From Devosia rhizoryzae (lineage in GTDB: Bacteria > Pseudomonadota > Alphaproteobacteria > Rhizobiales > Devosiaceae): a DNA stretch of 64,000 bases. The position numbers and the translations under genes were made by a program. This document shows, one piece after another, positions 25,642-34,136 of the stretch. The stretch is from the NCBI RefSeq assembly GCF_016698665.1, contig NZ_CP068046.1:2728001-2792000 (forward strand), given 5' to 3'. The notes under the pieces were generated by a model. The model did no database searches. It saw only the letters and a list, made by a program, of their open reading frames with translations, and was not told the DNA's origin. The first letter of the stretch is position 1, and each line of letters starts with the position of its first letter.

Positions 25642-26526
25642 ATGACGACTGCACTCGATAACTACCATGCCCGTCTCTTGAGGGTGCTCGACTACATCGA
25701 TGCGCATCTCGATCAAGACCTTGATCTGGACGTGCTGAGCCGGGTCGCAGCCATTTCCAAGTTCCATTTCCATCGGCAGTTTGCCGCAACGTTCGAGGTC
25801 TCGGTCCACCGCTATGTTCAGCTGACTCGCATGAAGCGCGCCACGCATGCACTCGCCTGGAACGAGGCACAAAGCGTCACCGATATCGCAATGGACGCCG
25901 GCTATGAGGCTCCCGATGCCTTTGCCCGCGCCTTCCGGCAACGGCTGACGCAATCGCCCTCCTCGTTTCGGAAGTCTCCCGATTGGAGCTCGTGGCTTTC
26001 GGCCTTTGGCCCTTTGGACAGTGCGAGAAACAAGCTCATGAAAATCATCTTCGATTACGAAGACATCATCATCCGGGAGGTGCCATCCACGCCGGTGGCG
26101 CTTCTCCGACACCGGGGAGATCGCGCCAAGCTTCCTCAGACCTTTGAAACATTCCGCGCGTGGTGCAAGGCCGCGGGGCTCGCACCGGAAACCGGGCGCT
26201 CGAGTTTCATGGTCTTCCGGTCCGAACGCGAACCGGTCAATCCCGAGGACTACAGCATGGACATCTGCGTTGCGGCGGACCCGGAGATTTCCGTCACTGC
26301 GCCGATGCAGAGAGCCGTTATCGAGGGAGGCCGCTGCGCTGTCCTCCGTTATCCTGGACAAACCAACAACCTGGAACCGGCCGGGCTCTTCATGTACCGC
26401 GACTGGCTGCCGCAAAGCGGGGAAGAGGCGCGCGACTTCCCCGCTTATGTCGAGCGCAAGCTCGTCCCTGTTGCGGGAACGCAGGCGCATGAAGTCGTCG
26501 TTGAACTCCATCTGCCCCTGAAGTAG
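25642..26526 (+). CDS. AraC-type regulator with GyrI-like ligand domain
   Basis: The 294-residue protein has an N-terminal AraC DNA-binding domain (about 8-108; two helix-turn-helix units, SRVAAISKFHFHRQF and VTDIAMDAGYEAPDAFARAF) and a C-terminal GyrI-like/BacT domain (about 135-294). This order is that of Rob/SoxS-like and ToxT-like drug-sensing regulators, in which the GyrI domain binds amphipathic compounds. GAGGAA lies before ATG 25642. It lies 109 bases after the MFS pump and may respond to the same chemical stress. Confidence 0.85.
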   Translation: MTTALDNYHARLLRVLDYIDAHLDQDLDLDVLSRVAAISKFHFHRQFAATFEVSVHRYVQLTRMKRATHALAWNEAQSVTDIAMDAGYEAPDAFARAFRQRLTQSPSSFRKSPDWSSWLSAFGPLDSARNKLMKIIFDYEDIIIREVPSTPVALLRHRGDRAKLPQTFETFRAWCKAAGLAPETGRSSFMVFRSEREPVNPEDYSMDICVAADPEISVTAPMQRAVIEGGRCAVLRYPGQTNNLEPAGLFMYRDWLPQSGEEARDFPAYVERKLVPVAGTQAHEVVVELHLPLK

Positions 26527-26548
26527 CCGGAGACAGGCTTGCGCAGGC

Positions 26549-26923
26549 TTACTTGGTCGGGCGAGACCGCGCCGACAGCTTGTTGCCATCAGGATCGCGC
26601 ATATAAGCGACGAATGCTCCGTTCGGACGCTCATGGGGCGGCGTCTCGACGGATGTGCCGCCATTGGCGACACCGGCATCATGCCAGGCCTGAACATGTT
26701 CAGGGCTTGGGGCCAGGATACCGATCGTGCCCCCATTGGCGTGAGTGGCCGGCTTGCCATCGATGGGCTTGGTCACCATGAGGCGGCTGCCGTCATGGGC
26801 ATAGACCAGCCGCCCACCGGCATCCACTTCGCCCGGCCTGCCCCCGAGCGCAACAAAGGTCGCGTCATAGAAGCGCTTGGCCTTGTCGAGGTCGTTGCTG
26901 CCGATCATCACATGAGTGAACAT
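26549..26923 (-). CDS. VOC/glyoxalase-fold protein
   Basis: The 124-residue protein has the paired beta-alpha-beta-beta-beta modules of the vicinal-oxygen-chelate superfamily: FTHVMIGSNDLDKAKRFYDA at the start (His4 a likely metal ligand) and the late DPDGNKLSA motif. Members are glyoxalases, dioxygenases or resistance-type binding proteins; this divergent, single-domain form gives no substrate clue. ATG 26923 is used because an extended start at 26968 adds residues outside the fold. It is convergent with the AraC gene and lies 50 bases beyond the HPr stop on the same strand. Confidence 0.75.
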   Translation of the reverse strand: MFTHVMIGSNDLDKAKRFYDATFVALGGRPGEVDAGGRLVYAHDGSRLMVTKPIDGKPATHANGGTIGILAPSPEHVQAWHDAGVANGGTSVETPPHERPNGAFVAYMRDPDGNKLSARSRPTK

Positions 26924-26973
26924 GGCGTGTCTCCAGTTGAGTTCGAAAAGTTGGTCACAGGAGCACATTGCTC

Positions 26974-27282
26974 CTATTCGGAGCCGTCCACGTCTTCGTC
27001 GAAGCCGTTATTGACCAGTTCTGCGATGGCTTCGAGCGCCTCTCGCGCCTGTTTTCCGGTCGCCTGCACGAGGATCGTCGAGCCCGGCCCTGCCCCCAGC
27101 ATCATCAGCCCCATGATCGAATTGCCAGCCACCGAAGTGCCATCGCGGATTACCGAAATGGTGGCGTCGAAGCACTCCGCCGTGCGCACGAAACGGGCGG
27201 ACGCGCGGGCGTGGAGGCCCTTGCGATTGACGATGGTCAGCTGTTGGGCCAGAGCCCGCCCGGCATTGGCGGCGCCGTCCAT
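26974..27282 (-). CDS. ptsH: HPr phosphocarrier of the regulatory PTS
   Basis: The 102-residue protein carries the HPr active-site histidine H24 in NRKGLHARAS, phosphorylated by enzyme I, and the regulatory serine S55 in NSIMGLMML, the target of HprK. The acidic C-terminal extension is common in alphaproteobacterial HPr. It follows the EIIA gene by 3 bases and works with EIIA and HprK (both encoded just upstream) in a signalling PTS without sugar permeases at this locus. In Rhizobiales this system links carbon and nitrogen status to ChvGI and PckA expression. Confidence 0.93.
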   Translation of the reverse strand: MDGAANAGRALAQQLTIVNRKGLHARASARFVRTAECFDATISVIRDGTSVAGNSIMGLMMLGAGPGSTILVQATGKQAREALEAIAELVNNGFDEDVDGSE

Positions 27283-27285
27283 CGG

Positions 27286-27684
27286 CTAGCTCCCCAGAAG
27301 GGAGTTGGCCACGGTGATATATTTCTTGCCCGCTTCCTGGGCGATGTTGACCGCGTCGCCGATGGCCATGTCGCCGCGCACGCGGCCGAGCTTGACCAAC
27401 ATGGGCAGGTTCACTCCGGCGATCACTTCGACCGAGCGGTTCTGCATCACCGAGATCGCCAGGTTCGAGGGCGTACCGCCGAACATGTCGGTCAGGATGA
27501 TGACCCCACCGCCGCTGTCGGCACGGTCGATCGCCGCCAGGATGTCGTCGCGGCGGCTTTCGGCATTGTCATCGGGACCAATGGCGATGGTCTCGATATA
27601 TTCCTGCGGTCCGACCACATGTTCCATCGCCAGCTTGAATTCATCGGCTAGCGCGCCATGGGTTACGAGAACCAATCCGATCAT
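27286..27684 (-). CDS. PTS EIIA component, mannose family
   Basis: The 132-residue protein is a free-standing EIIA-Man domain: active-site H9 in LVTHGALAD, the conserved GGGVIILTDMFGGTPSNLA block at about 58-76, and the C-terminal helix IAQEAGKKYITVAN. In alphaproteobacteria it takes phosphate from HPr but passes it to no sugar permease; it acts as a regulatory output. It lies between hprK and ptsH in one minus-strand operon. A hairpin at 27742-27772 lies in the 139-bp gap from hprK and could set the ratio between the two parts. Confidence 0.92.
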   Translation of the reverse strand: MIGLVLVTHGALADEFKLAMEHVVGPQEYIETIAIGPDDNAESRRDDILAAIDRADSGGGVIILTDMFGGTPSNLAISVMQNRSVEVIAGVNLPMLVKLGRVRGDMAIGDAVNIAQEAGKKYITVANSLLGS

Positions 27685-27741
27685 GCACTTTCCCCAGACG
27701 ACCGACGCGGCCAGAAGTCCGCCGCGGCAGCACTTGAGCCC

Positions 27742-27772
27742 CCTGCCTTCCCTGCCGCCGGGTGAAGGCAGG
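27742..27772. terminator. Hairpin between hprK and the EIIA gene
   Basis: CCTGCCTTC (27742-27750) and GAAGGCAGG (27764-27772) form a perfect 9-bp stem with a 13-nt loop. There is no T-run, so it is more likely an attenuator, RNA-stability element or repeat than a full terminator inside the chvI-to-ptsH operon. Confidence 0.45.
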
Positions 27773-27823
27773 CAAGCGAGCGTAGTCTTGTCTCCATGGC
27801 GCCCTGTTGCAAGGGGTAATTTG

Positions 27824-28291
27824 TCACGGGAGGGTGCGATGCCCGCTTGCGCGCAGCGCTTCGGCCACGAGCAGTTCCTGGTGGCCCAGGCTCACGACGC
27901 CTGATTGCGGCACCGGCGCGCGCGGCAAGGCATGGCCGAGGAGCTCGGTTTGGAGCTCTTCGGGTTCGATCATGCGCATGAGATCGGGCACAAGATCGAC
28001 CACCAGATGCACGATGGCCCGCTGCTGGTATGGGCGGCTGACGATACCGCGACCGCGCAGTTCGATCCGCCCAGCCAGCTGCTGCGGTGCCATCATGATG
28101 AGCCCATCGGCTTCCTCCAGCAGATCGACCCGGTCATCGGCGACGAGAGACGCTGGTAGCCCCCAGCTTTCCCAGCGATCCAGCAAAGCCAGACATAACA
28201 GTGACTTGCCCGCACCGGAGGGACCGCGCAGCAGTACGCCGGCTTCGCCGAGGACCAGTCCCGTCCCATGCACATTGACCGGCTTGCTCAT
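27824..28291 (-). CDS. hprK: HPr kinase/phosphorylase, short alphaproteobacterial form
   Basis: HprK phosphorylates and dephosphorylates the regulatory serine of HPr. The 155-residue protein corresponds only to the C-terminal catalytic half of the Gram-positive enzyme: Walker A GPSGAGKS at 23-30, LVADDRV near 50 and the GRIELRGRGIV block (about 75-85) that includes the signature region. Lack of the N-terminal domain is normal for alphaproteobacteria, so this is not a truncation. ATG 28291 is preferred (AGGG upstream) over TTG 28297. It lies 9 bases after the chvG stop. Confidence 0.9.
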   Translation of the reverse strand: MSKPVNVHGTGLVLGEAGVLLRGPSGAGKSLLCLALLDRWESWGLPASLVADDRVDLLEEADGLIMMAPQQLAGRIELRGRGIVSRPYQQRAIVHLVVDLVPDLMRMIEPEELQTELLGHALPRAPVPQSGVVSLGHQELLVAEALRASGHRTLP

Positions 28292-28300
28292 GCGCAAACC

Positions 28301-30079
28301 CTATTTGCGGGCGCGCGGCAGAACAATGGTGAAGAGCGCACCGGAGCGATCGGTGCGATTTGCCGCCTTGATCGTGCCCTTATGCGCATCGACGATCTGC
28401 TTGGAAATCGAAAGCCCGAGCCCCGAATGGTTGCCAAAACTCTCGCCTTCGGGCCGATCGGTATAAAAGCGCTGGAAGATGCGGCCCGCGTCGCGAATGC
28501 CCGGACCCTCGTCGCTGACGGTCGCAACGATATTGTCGCCCTCGGTCGAAATGGCGACCGTCACCGTTCCGCCCGGTGGCGAGAACGATACGGCATTGTC
28601 GATAAGGTTGGCAAAGACCTGCGCCAGCCGCGACTCGTGACCGCTCACCAGCGTCGTGCCGCGACCGCTCCTCTTGCCCATGACAACCGACACGTCGCGT
28701 CCGGCCGCGATGTCTTTCTGGATCGCCACCATGGCCTGGGCCAAAGTTTCGACATCCACAGGCTCGGCCGTTTCGCGCGCCAATTCGGCGTCGAGACGGC
28801 TGGCGCTCGAAATATCGGTGATCAGGCGATCGAGCCGGCGGATATCGTGCTGAATGATTTCGTTGAGCCGCGCCTTGTCGGCCTCGCGCTTGGCAAGCGG
28901 CAGGGTTTCCACCGCAGACCGAAGCGAGGTCAGCGGATTTTTCAGCTCATGTGCCACGTCCGCCGCAAAGCGCTCGATGGCCTCAATGCGATTGTAAAGT
29001 GCGTCAGTCATGCGCCGCAGCGCGCCCGAAAGATGACCGATTTCGTCCGGACGGTCGCTCAAGTCGGGGATTTCAGCGCGGGCATCGCCTGCCGTCTGCA
29101 CCCGTTCGGCCGCCGCCGACAAGCGCCGCATCGGTCCGGCAATGGTGCCCGCAAGGAGCAGCGACAGGACGATCTGCACCCCGGCCGCGATCATGGCGAT
29201 GCGCAAAATGCTCCAGCGCTCCTGCGCCACGATGGAATCGATGTCGCCTGGCGCCGTGGAAAGAAGGATGGAGCCGACCACCGCCCGCAGGCGCTGCACC
29301 GGCACGGCGACAGACACTACGAGCCGGTTCTGTGCATCCACCCGTACGAAATCTGCCGGTGCACCCTGGAGCGCGGAGGCGACCTCGGGGTAACGCGTAC
29401 CCTCATCCGCCTGGTATTCCTGATAGGTCGGGTAATTGTCGCCGGGCGCCCAGGAGATCAGCGCATTCCACCAGTCGGCAAGAAAGAAGGACGTGCCGGT
29501 GGACTTGTCGATGGTCTGCCGCAGCACCTCGCCACGCGCGTAGATGTTGTCGCTGTCAAGGATCAGCAGACCCTGTCCATCATAGATGCGCGCCCTGGTG
29601 CGGGTCGGAGTAATAAGGTTGCGCAGCAGCGGCGCTACCCGTTCCGGATTGATCGGAAATTCTAGTGTCGGGTCGAAATAGGAGAAGGGCGAGACGCCGC
29701 CTGATTGGGTATCGAGCAGCCGATCGGGATTGACCGAAATGATGTCGCTATCCACGGTCGCCGACGCGGCGATGGCCGCGGCGATGATTTCGCCCTGTAC
29801 CCGCAGCGACTGCACGCGCGCGTCGATCAGACCCGCGCGCCACTGGTTGAGGTAAAGGATACCCACGACCAGCACCAGGAGCCCCGCCATGTTGAGCACG
29901 ACGATGCGCCGGGTGAGGCTCGAGAAGATGGTAAAATCGACAAAGCGCCGGACGGCGTCGAAGACCTTGCCGAACGGCGTCAGTACCATGCGCCAGCCGC
30001 GGCGGGAGCGCGGCGCGGTCTCGCCCGGCGCCCTCTTTTCAGACGCAGGCTGGCTGAACTGATCGTCGAGCGTGGCCAC
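28301..30079 (-). CDS. chvG: ChvG/ExoS-type sensor histidine kinase
   Basis: The 592-residue inner-membrane kinase has a first helix at about 59-78, a large periplasmic sensor domain to about 290, a second helix (about 290-315), a HAMP domain, HisKA with H377 in AADVAHELKNPLTS, and an ATPase domain with DEGPGI and GLGLSISKQI. ChvG with ChvI responds to acid and envelope stress and controls exopolysaccharide, motility and, in plant or animal partners, host entry; in free-living bacteria the periplasmic repressor ExoR often modulates it. It is 5 bases after chvI and upstream of hprK, a conserved operon. Confidence 0.93.
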   Translation of the reverse strand: MATLDDQFSQPASEKRAPGETAPRSRRGWRMVLTPFGKVFDAVRRFVDFTIFSSLTRRIVVLNMAGLLVLVVGILYLNQWRAGLIDARVQSLRVQGEIIAAAIAASATVDSDIISVNPDRLLDTQSGGVSPFSYFDPTLEFPINPERVAPLLRNLITPTRTRARIYDGQGLLILDSDNIYARGEVLRQTIDKSTGTSFFLADWWNALISWAPGDNYPTYQEYQADEGTRYPEVASALQGAPADFVRVDAQNRLVVSVAVPVQRLRAVVGSILLSTAPGDIDSIVAQERWSILRIAMIAAGVQIVLSLLLAGTIAGPMRRLSAAAERVQTAGDARAEIPDLSDRPDEIGHLSGALRRMTDALYNRIEAIERFAADVAHELKNPLTSLRSAVETLPLAKREADKARLNEIIQHDIRRLDRLITDISSASRLDAELARETAEPVDVETLAQAMVAIQKDIAAGRDVSVVMGKRSGRGTTLVSGHESRLAQVFANLIDNAVSFSPPGGTVTVAISTEGDNIVATVSDEGPGIRDAGRIFQRFYTDRPEGESFGNHSGLGLSISKQIVDAHKGTIKAANRTDRSGALFTIVLPRARK

Positions 30080-30084
30080 GCTGT

Positions 30085-30795
30085 TTACTGTTCCTTGAAG
30101 CGGTAACCCACGCCGTAAAGCGTTTCGATCATTTCGAAATCGTCGTCGGTCTGCTTGAACTTCTTGCGCAGACGCTTGATGTGGCTGTCGATGGTGCGGT
30201 CGTCGACATAGACCTGATCGTCATAGGCCGCGTCCATCAAGGCATTGCGCGATTTGACGACGCCGGGCCGCAACGCCAGGGCCTGGAGGATCAAGAACTC
30301 GGTCACCGTCAGCGTCACGCGCTGACCCTTCCAGGTGCAGGTGTGGCGCTCTTCGTCCATGACCAGCGACCCGCGTTCGATCAACGCCTTGCTTGGGGTC
30401 GGCTCGGTGCTGCCGGGCACGCCGGGCTCGCGCGGGGCGGAGCGGCGGAGGATTGCCTTGACGCGCTCGACCAGCAGGCGCTGGCTGAACGGCTTGGTGA
30501 TGAAATCGTCGGCGCCCATCTTGAGCCCGAACAATTCGTCGATCTCTTCGTCCTTGGAGGTCAGAAAGATCACCGGCACATCGGACTTCTGCCGCAGGCG
30601 GCGCAGCAGCTCCATGCCGTCCATGCGCGGCATCTTGATGTCGAGGATCGCAAGGTCGGGCTTGTCGGAGGTTAGACCCTCGAGACCCGAAGCGCCATCT
30701 GTATAGGTCGCGACCTGGTAACCTTCGGCTTCGAGGGTCAGCGACACCGAGGTGAGAATATTGCGGTCATCGTCCACCAGGGCGATCTTTGGCAT
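30085..30795 (-). CDS. chvI: ChvI OmpR-family response regulator
   Basis: The 236-residue protein has a receiver domain (1-118; VDDDR at 7-11, phospho-acceptor D52 in AILDIKMP, T79 in FLTSKDEE, K100 in TKPFS) and an OmpR/PhoB winged helix (about 135-232; [16 protein letters not shown] recognition helix). It is the partner of ChvG and in Rhizobiales controls pckA-linked and envelope genes. It is the first gene of the operon that runs through chvG, hprK, EIIA and ptsH, and is divergent from pckA with 218 bp between. A 12-bp-period direct repeat at 30826-30845 may be its own site. Confidence 0.94.
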   Translation of the reverse strand: MPKIALVDDDRNILTSVSLTLEAEGYQVATYTDGASGLEGLTSDKPDLAILDIKMPRMDGMELLRRLRQKSDVPVIFLTSKDEEIDELFGLKMGADDFITKPFSQRLLVERVKAILRRSAPREPGVPGSTEPTPSKALIERGSLVMDEERHTCTWKGQRVTLTVTEFLILQALALRPGVVKSRNALMDAAYDDQVYVDDRTIDSHIKRLRKKFKQTDDDFEMIETLYGVGYRFKEQ

Positions 30796-30825
30796 GAGGT
30801 GCCTTTCTTTTTGACGCTATTTTTT

Positions 30826-30845
30826 CAGGCGACGTTGCAGGCGAC
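30826..30845 (-). promoter_or_regulatory. Direct repeat in the chvI-pckA promoter region
   Basis: Read on the minus strand, GTCGCCTG occurs twice, separated by CAAC (12-bp period), 31-50 bases before the chvI start. OmpR-family regulators bind direct repeats of about one helical turn, so this is a candidate ChvI autoregulatory site. A ChvI origin is inference. Confidence 0.35.
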
Positions 30846-31013
30846 AAATACGCACTAAATAAGGCGGGGCCAAGTCCTGCGGGGGTTTGCGCCTCTCGGG
30901 CCTTGCCATTCAACTTCCGTCTTAAGACCGATTACCGGATGGCTCGGAGCCATACCGGCCTCTTAATTTGCGCACCAAAGCCGCCCTGTTCGGTGGCAAA
31001 GGAGCCAATGCCT

Positions 31014-32606
31014 ATGTCGCAGTTCAACCATCAGACCCTTCGGGAAGAGATCGTCGGCGCCGCGGTGTCCACGAGCTATAACGCCGCCGTTCCGGCGCTG
31101 GTTGCTGCTTCCCTCGCCCAGGGCGGGCCGGTACTGACCGCACATGGCGCCCTTTCGGTCGAAACTGGCGCCTTTACCGGCCGCTCGCCCAAGGACAAGT
31201 TCATCGTCCGCGACGGGCTGACCGATGGAAGCGTCTGGTGGGACAATGCCGGCGCCATCAGCACGGCCCAGTTCGATCTCTTGCTCGCCGACGCGCAGGC
31301 GCACCTGGCAACGCAGCCAATTTACCGCCAAGACCTCCTGGCCGGCGCCGATCCGCGCCACCAGTACGAGGTGACGGTGCTGACACCCAGCGCTTGGCAC
31401 GCTCTGTTTATCCGCAATCTGCTGATCCGCCGCGGCGAAGACATTGCCGCCTCCGACAGCGCCATGCCGGTCACCATCGTTCACGCTCCACACTTCAAGG
31501 CCGACCCCGCCCGCCACGGCTCGCGCACCGAGACCGTTATTGCGCTCGACATGAGCCGCAACCTCGTGGTCATCGCGGGCACGCTTTATGCCGGCGAAAT
31601 CAAGAAGTCGGTGTTTTCGCTCTTCAACTTCCACGCCCCCCGCCACGATGTCTTGCCGATGCACTGCTCGGCCAATCTTGGGCCGGACGGTGAGGCAGCG
31701 CTGTTCTTCGGTCTCTCCGGCACTGGCAAGACGACGCTCTCCACCGACCCCAACCGCCCGCTGATCGGCGACGACGAACATGGCTGGAGCCGCGATGGCG
31801 TGTTCAACCTCGAAGGCGGTTGCTATGCCAAGACGGTCAACCTTGGCCGCGCGGCAGAACCGGAGATCTTTGCCGCGACCGAGCGCTTTGGCACGGTGCT
31901 CGAAAATGTCGTGCTCGATGCTAACAGCATGCCGACCTTTTCCGACATATCCCGCACTGAAAACACGCGCGCGGCCTATCCGCTAACCGTGCTGCCATCG
32001 GTTGCCAAGGGTGGTACGGGCAAGACGCCGAAAACCGTGGTGTTCCTCACTGCCGACGCTTTCGGCGTCTTGCCGCCGCTGGCAAAGCTCACGCCCGAGC
32101 AGGCGGTCTACCACTTCCTTTCCGGTTACACCGCAAAGGTGGCTGGCACGGAGCGCGGCGTCACCGAACCGCAAGCGACCTTCTCGGCCTGTTTCGGTGC
32201 GCCCTTCATGCCGCTCCATCCCAGCGTTTATGGCGCCATGCTCGCCGAACGGCTGCGCGACAGCGGCGCCCAGGCCTGGCTCCTCAATACCGGGTGGACC
32301 GGCGGCGGCTATGGCGTGGGCAAGCGCATCGACATCGCCTCAACCCGCCGCCTGCTCACGGCAGCGCTGGATGGCTCGCTCGACGATGCGGAATTCCGCA
32401 CCGACGCGCTGTTCGGCTTTGCCGTTCCGGTCGCCGTGCCCGGCATCGAGCCGCGCCTCCTCGACCCGCGCCAGACTTGGAGCGATGCAGAAGCCTATGA
32501 TGCGCAGGCCTCTAACCTTGTGGAGCTGTTCCGCAAGAATTTCGCCAAGTTCGGTCCCGAGGCCGATGCAGGCGCCGGGCCACAGATGATGATGGCAGCG
32601 GAATAG
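31014..32606 (+). CDS. pckA: ATP-dependent phosphoenolpyruvate carboxykinase
   Basis: PckA converts oxaloacetate to phosphoenolpyruvate with ATP, the first committed step of gluconeogenesis. The 530-residue protein shows [14 protein letters not shown] near 55-68, the nucleotide P-loop [12 protein letters not shown] around 232 and the metal-site block [19 protein letters not shown] just after. The length fits the ATP type. AAGGAG at 30999-31004 is nine bases before ATG 31014; ATG 31008 is too close. Divergence from chvI is conserved in Rhizobiales and ChvI is reported to affect pckA expression there. Confidence 0.95.
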   Translation: MSQFNHQTLREEIVGAAVSTSYNAAVPALVAASLAQGGPVLTAHGALSVETGAFTGRSPKDKFIVRDGLTDGSVWWDNAGAISTAQFDLLLADAQAHLATQPIYRQDLLAGADPRHQYEVTVLTPSAWHALFIRNLLIRRGEDIAASDSAMPVTIVHAPHFKADPARHGSRTETVIALDMSRNLVVIAGTLYAGEIKKSVFSLFNFHAPRHDVLPMHCSANLGPDGEAALFFGLSGTGKTTLSTDPNRPLIGDDEHGWSRDGVFNLEGGCYAKTVNLGRAAEPEIFAATERFGTVLENVVLDANSMPTFSDISRTENTRAAYPLTVLPSVAKGGTGKTPKTVVFLTADAFGVLPPLAKLTPEQAVYHFLSGYTAKVAGTERGVTEPQATFSACFGAPFMPLHPSVYGAMLAERLRDSGAQAWLLNTGWTGGGYGVGKRIDIASTRRLLTAALDGSLDDAEFRTDALFGFAVPVAVPGIEPRLLDPRQTWSDAEAYDAQASNLVELFRKNFAKFGPEADAGAGPQMMMAAE

Positions 32607-32692
32607 GCGCTCGCCGGCTTGGCCGGCGCAAGCGGCCTCGCCACACACTCATTCCAGCCATTCGAGCGTAGCTCTCATGGCCTTCTTCATTC

Positions 32693-32715
32693 AAATCGCG
32701 CCTCCGGCGCGATTT
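32693..32715. repeat. Perfect 10-bp-arm hairpin
   Basis: AAATCGCGCC and GGCGCGATTT flank a TCC loop and are followed by a short T-run. It could be a terminator on the plus strand or a REP-like element. Confidence 0.5.
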
Positions 32716-32888
32716 TGCCCTCCGGACATTGCGAAGCCCCTTAAGGGGACGCAATGAACATCAGTGTTCGCATCAGGACGGCTGTCGGCCCAAGCAGCTC
32801 ACTCCCCTTGATGGGAAGGGTAGCGGAGCTTGGCCGACTTGCCTGCGAAGCCGGGTGGGGTGGGGCAGCACACTGCCGGGTCAGCAAC

Positions 32889-32911
32889 AAAAAAAGGCGC
32901 CCTAAGGCGCC
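32889..32911 (-). terminator. Intrinsic terminator of the cell-wall hydrolase gene
   Basis: Read leftward, GGCGCC-TTAG-GGCGCC is followed by seven T (complement of 32889-32895). It lies 25 bases after the hydrolase stop. The plus-strand side has GTTTT and may also stop read-through from pckA. Confidence 0.8.
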
Positions 32912-32935
32912 GTTTTCCTAGCGATCAATACCGCC

Positions 32936-33835
32936 TCAGTTCGGCGCATAGAAGATGTGGCTATCCACCGCCGCCACGCGGCTGAAGGTGTTGGCCCAGG
33001 AAGGGTGCACGGAGCGGGTGTGATAATAAAGCGCGGAGCTGGGCAGCACGCCAACGTCTTCGCCGGTTGCATACTCGGCATAGACTTCCTGTGCCAGGCT
33101 TTGCGAGCGCGCCCAGGCGCGACGTTCGCCGGGCGTGTCGTCGCGGCCGTCGCAGGCAAAGGTGAACTGGCAGCGATAGCGGCCCTTATTGGCGTTCTGG
33201 TAGATCACGCCGCAGAGCGAACCGGGAAATTTGCCGGAGCGGGCGCGGTTGACGATGATGTTGGCGACGGCCATCTGGCCGGCCGAAGTTTCGCCGCGGG
33301 CTTCATGATAGATGGCCTGAGCAAGGCACTCGCGCTCGGTATTGGCGTGCTGAACACGTACCTGGGTGGGCTCGTAGCCTTCCTGGACATAAGCCGCGAC
33401 GACGTCTGAGGTCACGCTCTTTTCTTCTGCCGGGCGATACATTGGCTGGGTAACGGTCGCGATGGCGGAAAGCGCGTTGTTGGTGCTGCCCAGCGTGCCG
33501 CGGGCAATATAGCCCATCAAAAGGTCGGGTGTCAGTTCCGGCTGCGGGCCGGCAAGCGTCACGTCCACCGAACGCAGTTGCTGCTGGCGCTTGACGTAGT
33601 TTTCGAGCAGCGCCGCGGTCAGCGGCTGATGGCCGGGAGCCACGGGCTCGGCCTTGACGCCAAGTGCCGGCTGCTGGCGCAACTGGGCGACGGCTTCGGG
33701 CATCGCGACTGGCATTGCAAGACTGGTGTCGGCATGAGCCGGCGACAGGGTGACGAAAAGCACGAATGCGGCGGCGCACAGCGCCAGCACGGGTGAGGCC
33801 ACACGCGCGGTTATCTGCTGCCAGCCTAGCTTCAT
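32936..33835 (-). CDS. SleB-type cell-wall hydrolase, secreted
   Basis: The 299-residue protein has a signal anchor or signal peptide (about 11-38, ending LSPAHADT), a polar linker of about 130 residues and a C-terminal hydrolase_2 (SleB/CwlJ) domain (about 170-299). The catalytic glutamate lies in CLAQAIYHEARGE, and the VANIIVNRA and ALYYHTRSVHPSW blocks are typical. It should cleave peptidoglycan in the periplasm, a lytic transglycosylase activity in the spore relatives. ATG 33835 has AAGGACG upstream. The upstream region carries CtrA-like boxes, so it may be cell-cycle controlled. Confidence 0.85.
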   Translation of the reverse strand: MKLGWQQITARVASPVLALCAAAFVLFVTLSPAHADTSLAMPVAMPEAVAQLRQQPALGVKAEPVAPGHQPLTAALLENYVKRQQQLRSVDVTLAGPQPELTPDLLMGYIARGTLGSTNNALSAIATVTQPMYRPAEEKSVTSDVVAAYVQEGYEPTQVRVQHANTERECLAQAIYHEARGETSAGQMAVANIIVNRARSGKFPGSLCGVIYQNANKGRYRCQFTFACDGRDDTPGERRAWARSQSLAQEVYAEYATGEDVGVLPSSALYYHTRSVHPSWANTFSRVAAVDSHIFYAPN

Positions 33836-33973
33836 GCCCCGTCCTTGCCCCTGAGCCAGACCGGTTCTCTCCCGGCGGCCTTCAATCGGAGCCCTGCAAA
33901 CGAGGCTCCGTTCTTCCCTGCGCGGCACACTAGCTAAGCTGATGCCGGGTGGGAAGCTCAAATTTACGTCGCG

Positions 33974-34115
33974 TTAACCATAGGCGTTAGCGACTTAAAT
34001 TACCGTTAACGGAGCGGGAGATAGGTGGAAACCCTTGAAATCGCTGCGGTTCAGACGTGCTGAACAGGGCCTTACCCAAACAGGTAAGACTTTAAACATT
34101 AGCGCCGATGGTTAA
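33974..34115. promoter_or_regulatory. Cluster of CtrA-like boxes upstream of the hydrolase gene
   Basis: TTAACCAT at 33974-33981 (plus strand), a full TTAA-N7-TTAAC site at 33995-34010, and TTAACCAT on the minus strand at 34115-34108 match the known CtrA half-site and full-site consensus. They lie in the 301-bp stretch between the hydrolase start and the HAD gene end. The same stretch has an inverted repeat CTTACC/GGTAAG at 34071-34088. No protein gene is seen in 33836-34136. Confidence 0.55.
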
Positions 34116-34136
34116 CTGACTTTTTCGCGAGGGCGA

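Larger units (their letters stand above)
32607..32935. other. Hairpin-dense intergenic region after pckA
   Basis: No gene is seen. Five inverted repeats are packed here: CGCCGGC/GCCGGCG at 32612-32628 (3-nt loop, just after pckA), AAATCGCGCC/GGCGCGATTT at 32693-32715 (10-bp arms), CCCCTTAAGGGG at 32737-32748, an imperfect long palindrome GTCGGCC...GGCCGAC around 32773-32846, and the terminator at 32889-32911. The first probably ends pckA transcription; the others look like dispersed intergenic repeats. Confidence 0.55.

Noticed and set aside
27824..28291. hprK looked truncated because the N-terminal domain is missing
   Set aside because: The short form is normal for alphaproteobacteria and the P-loop and signature region are intact.
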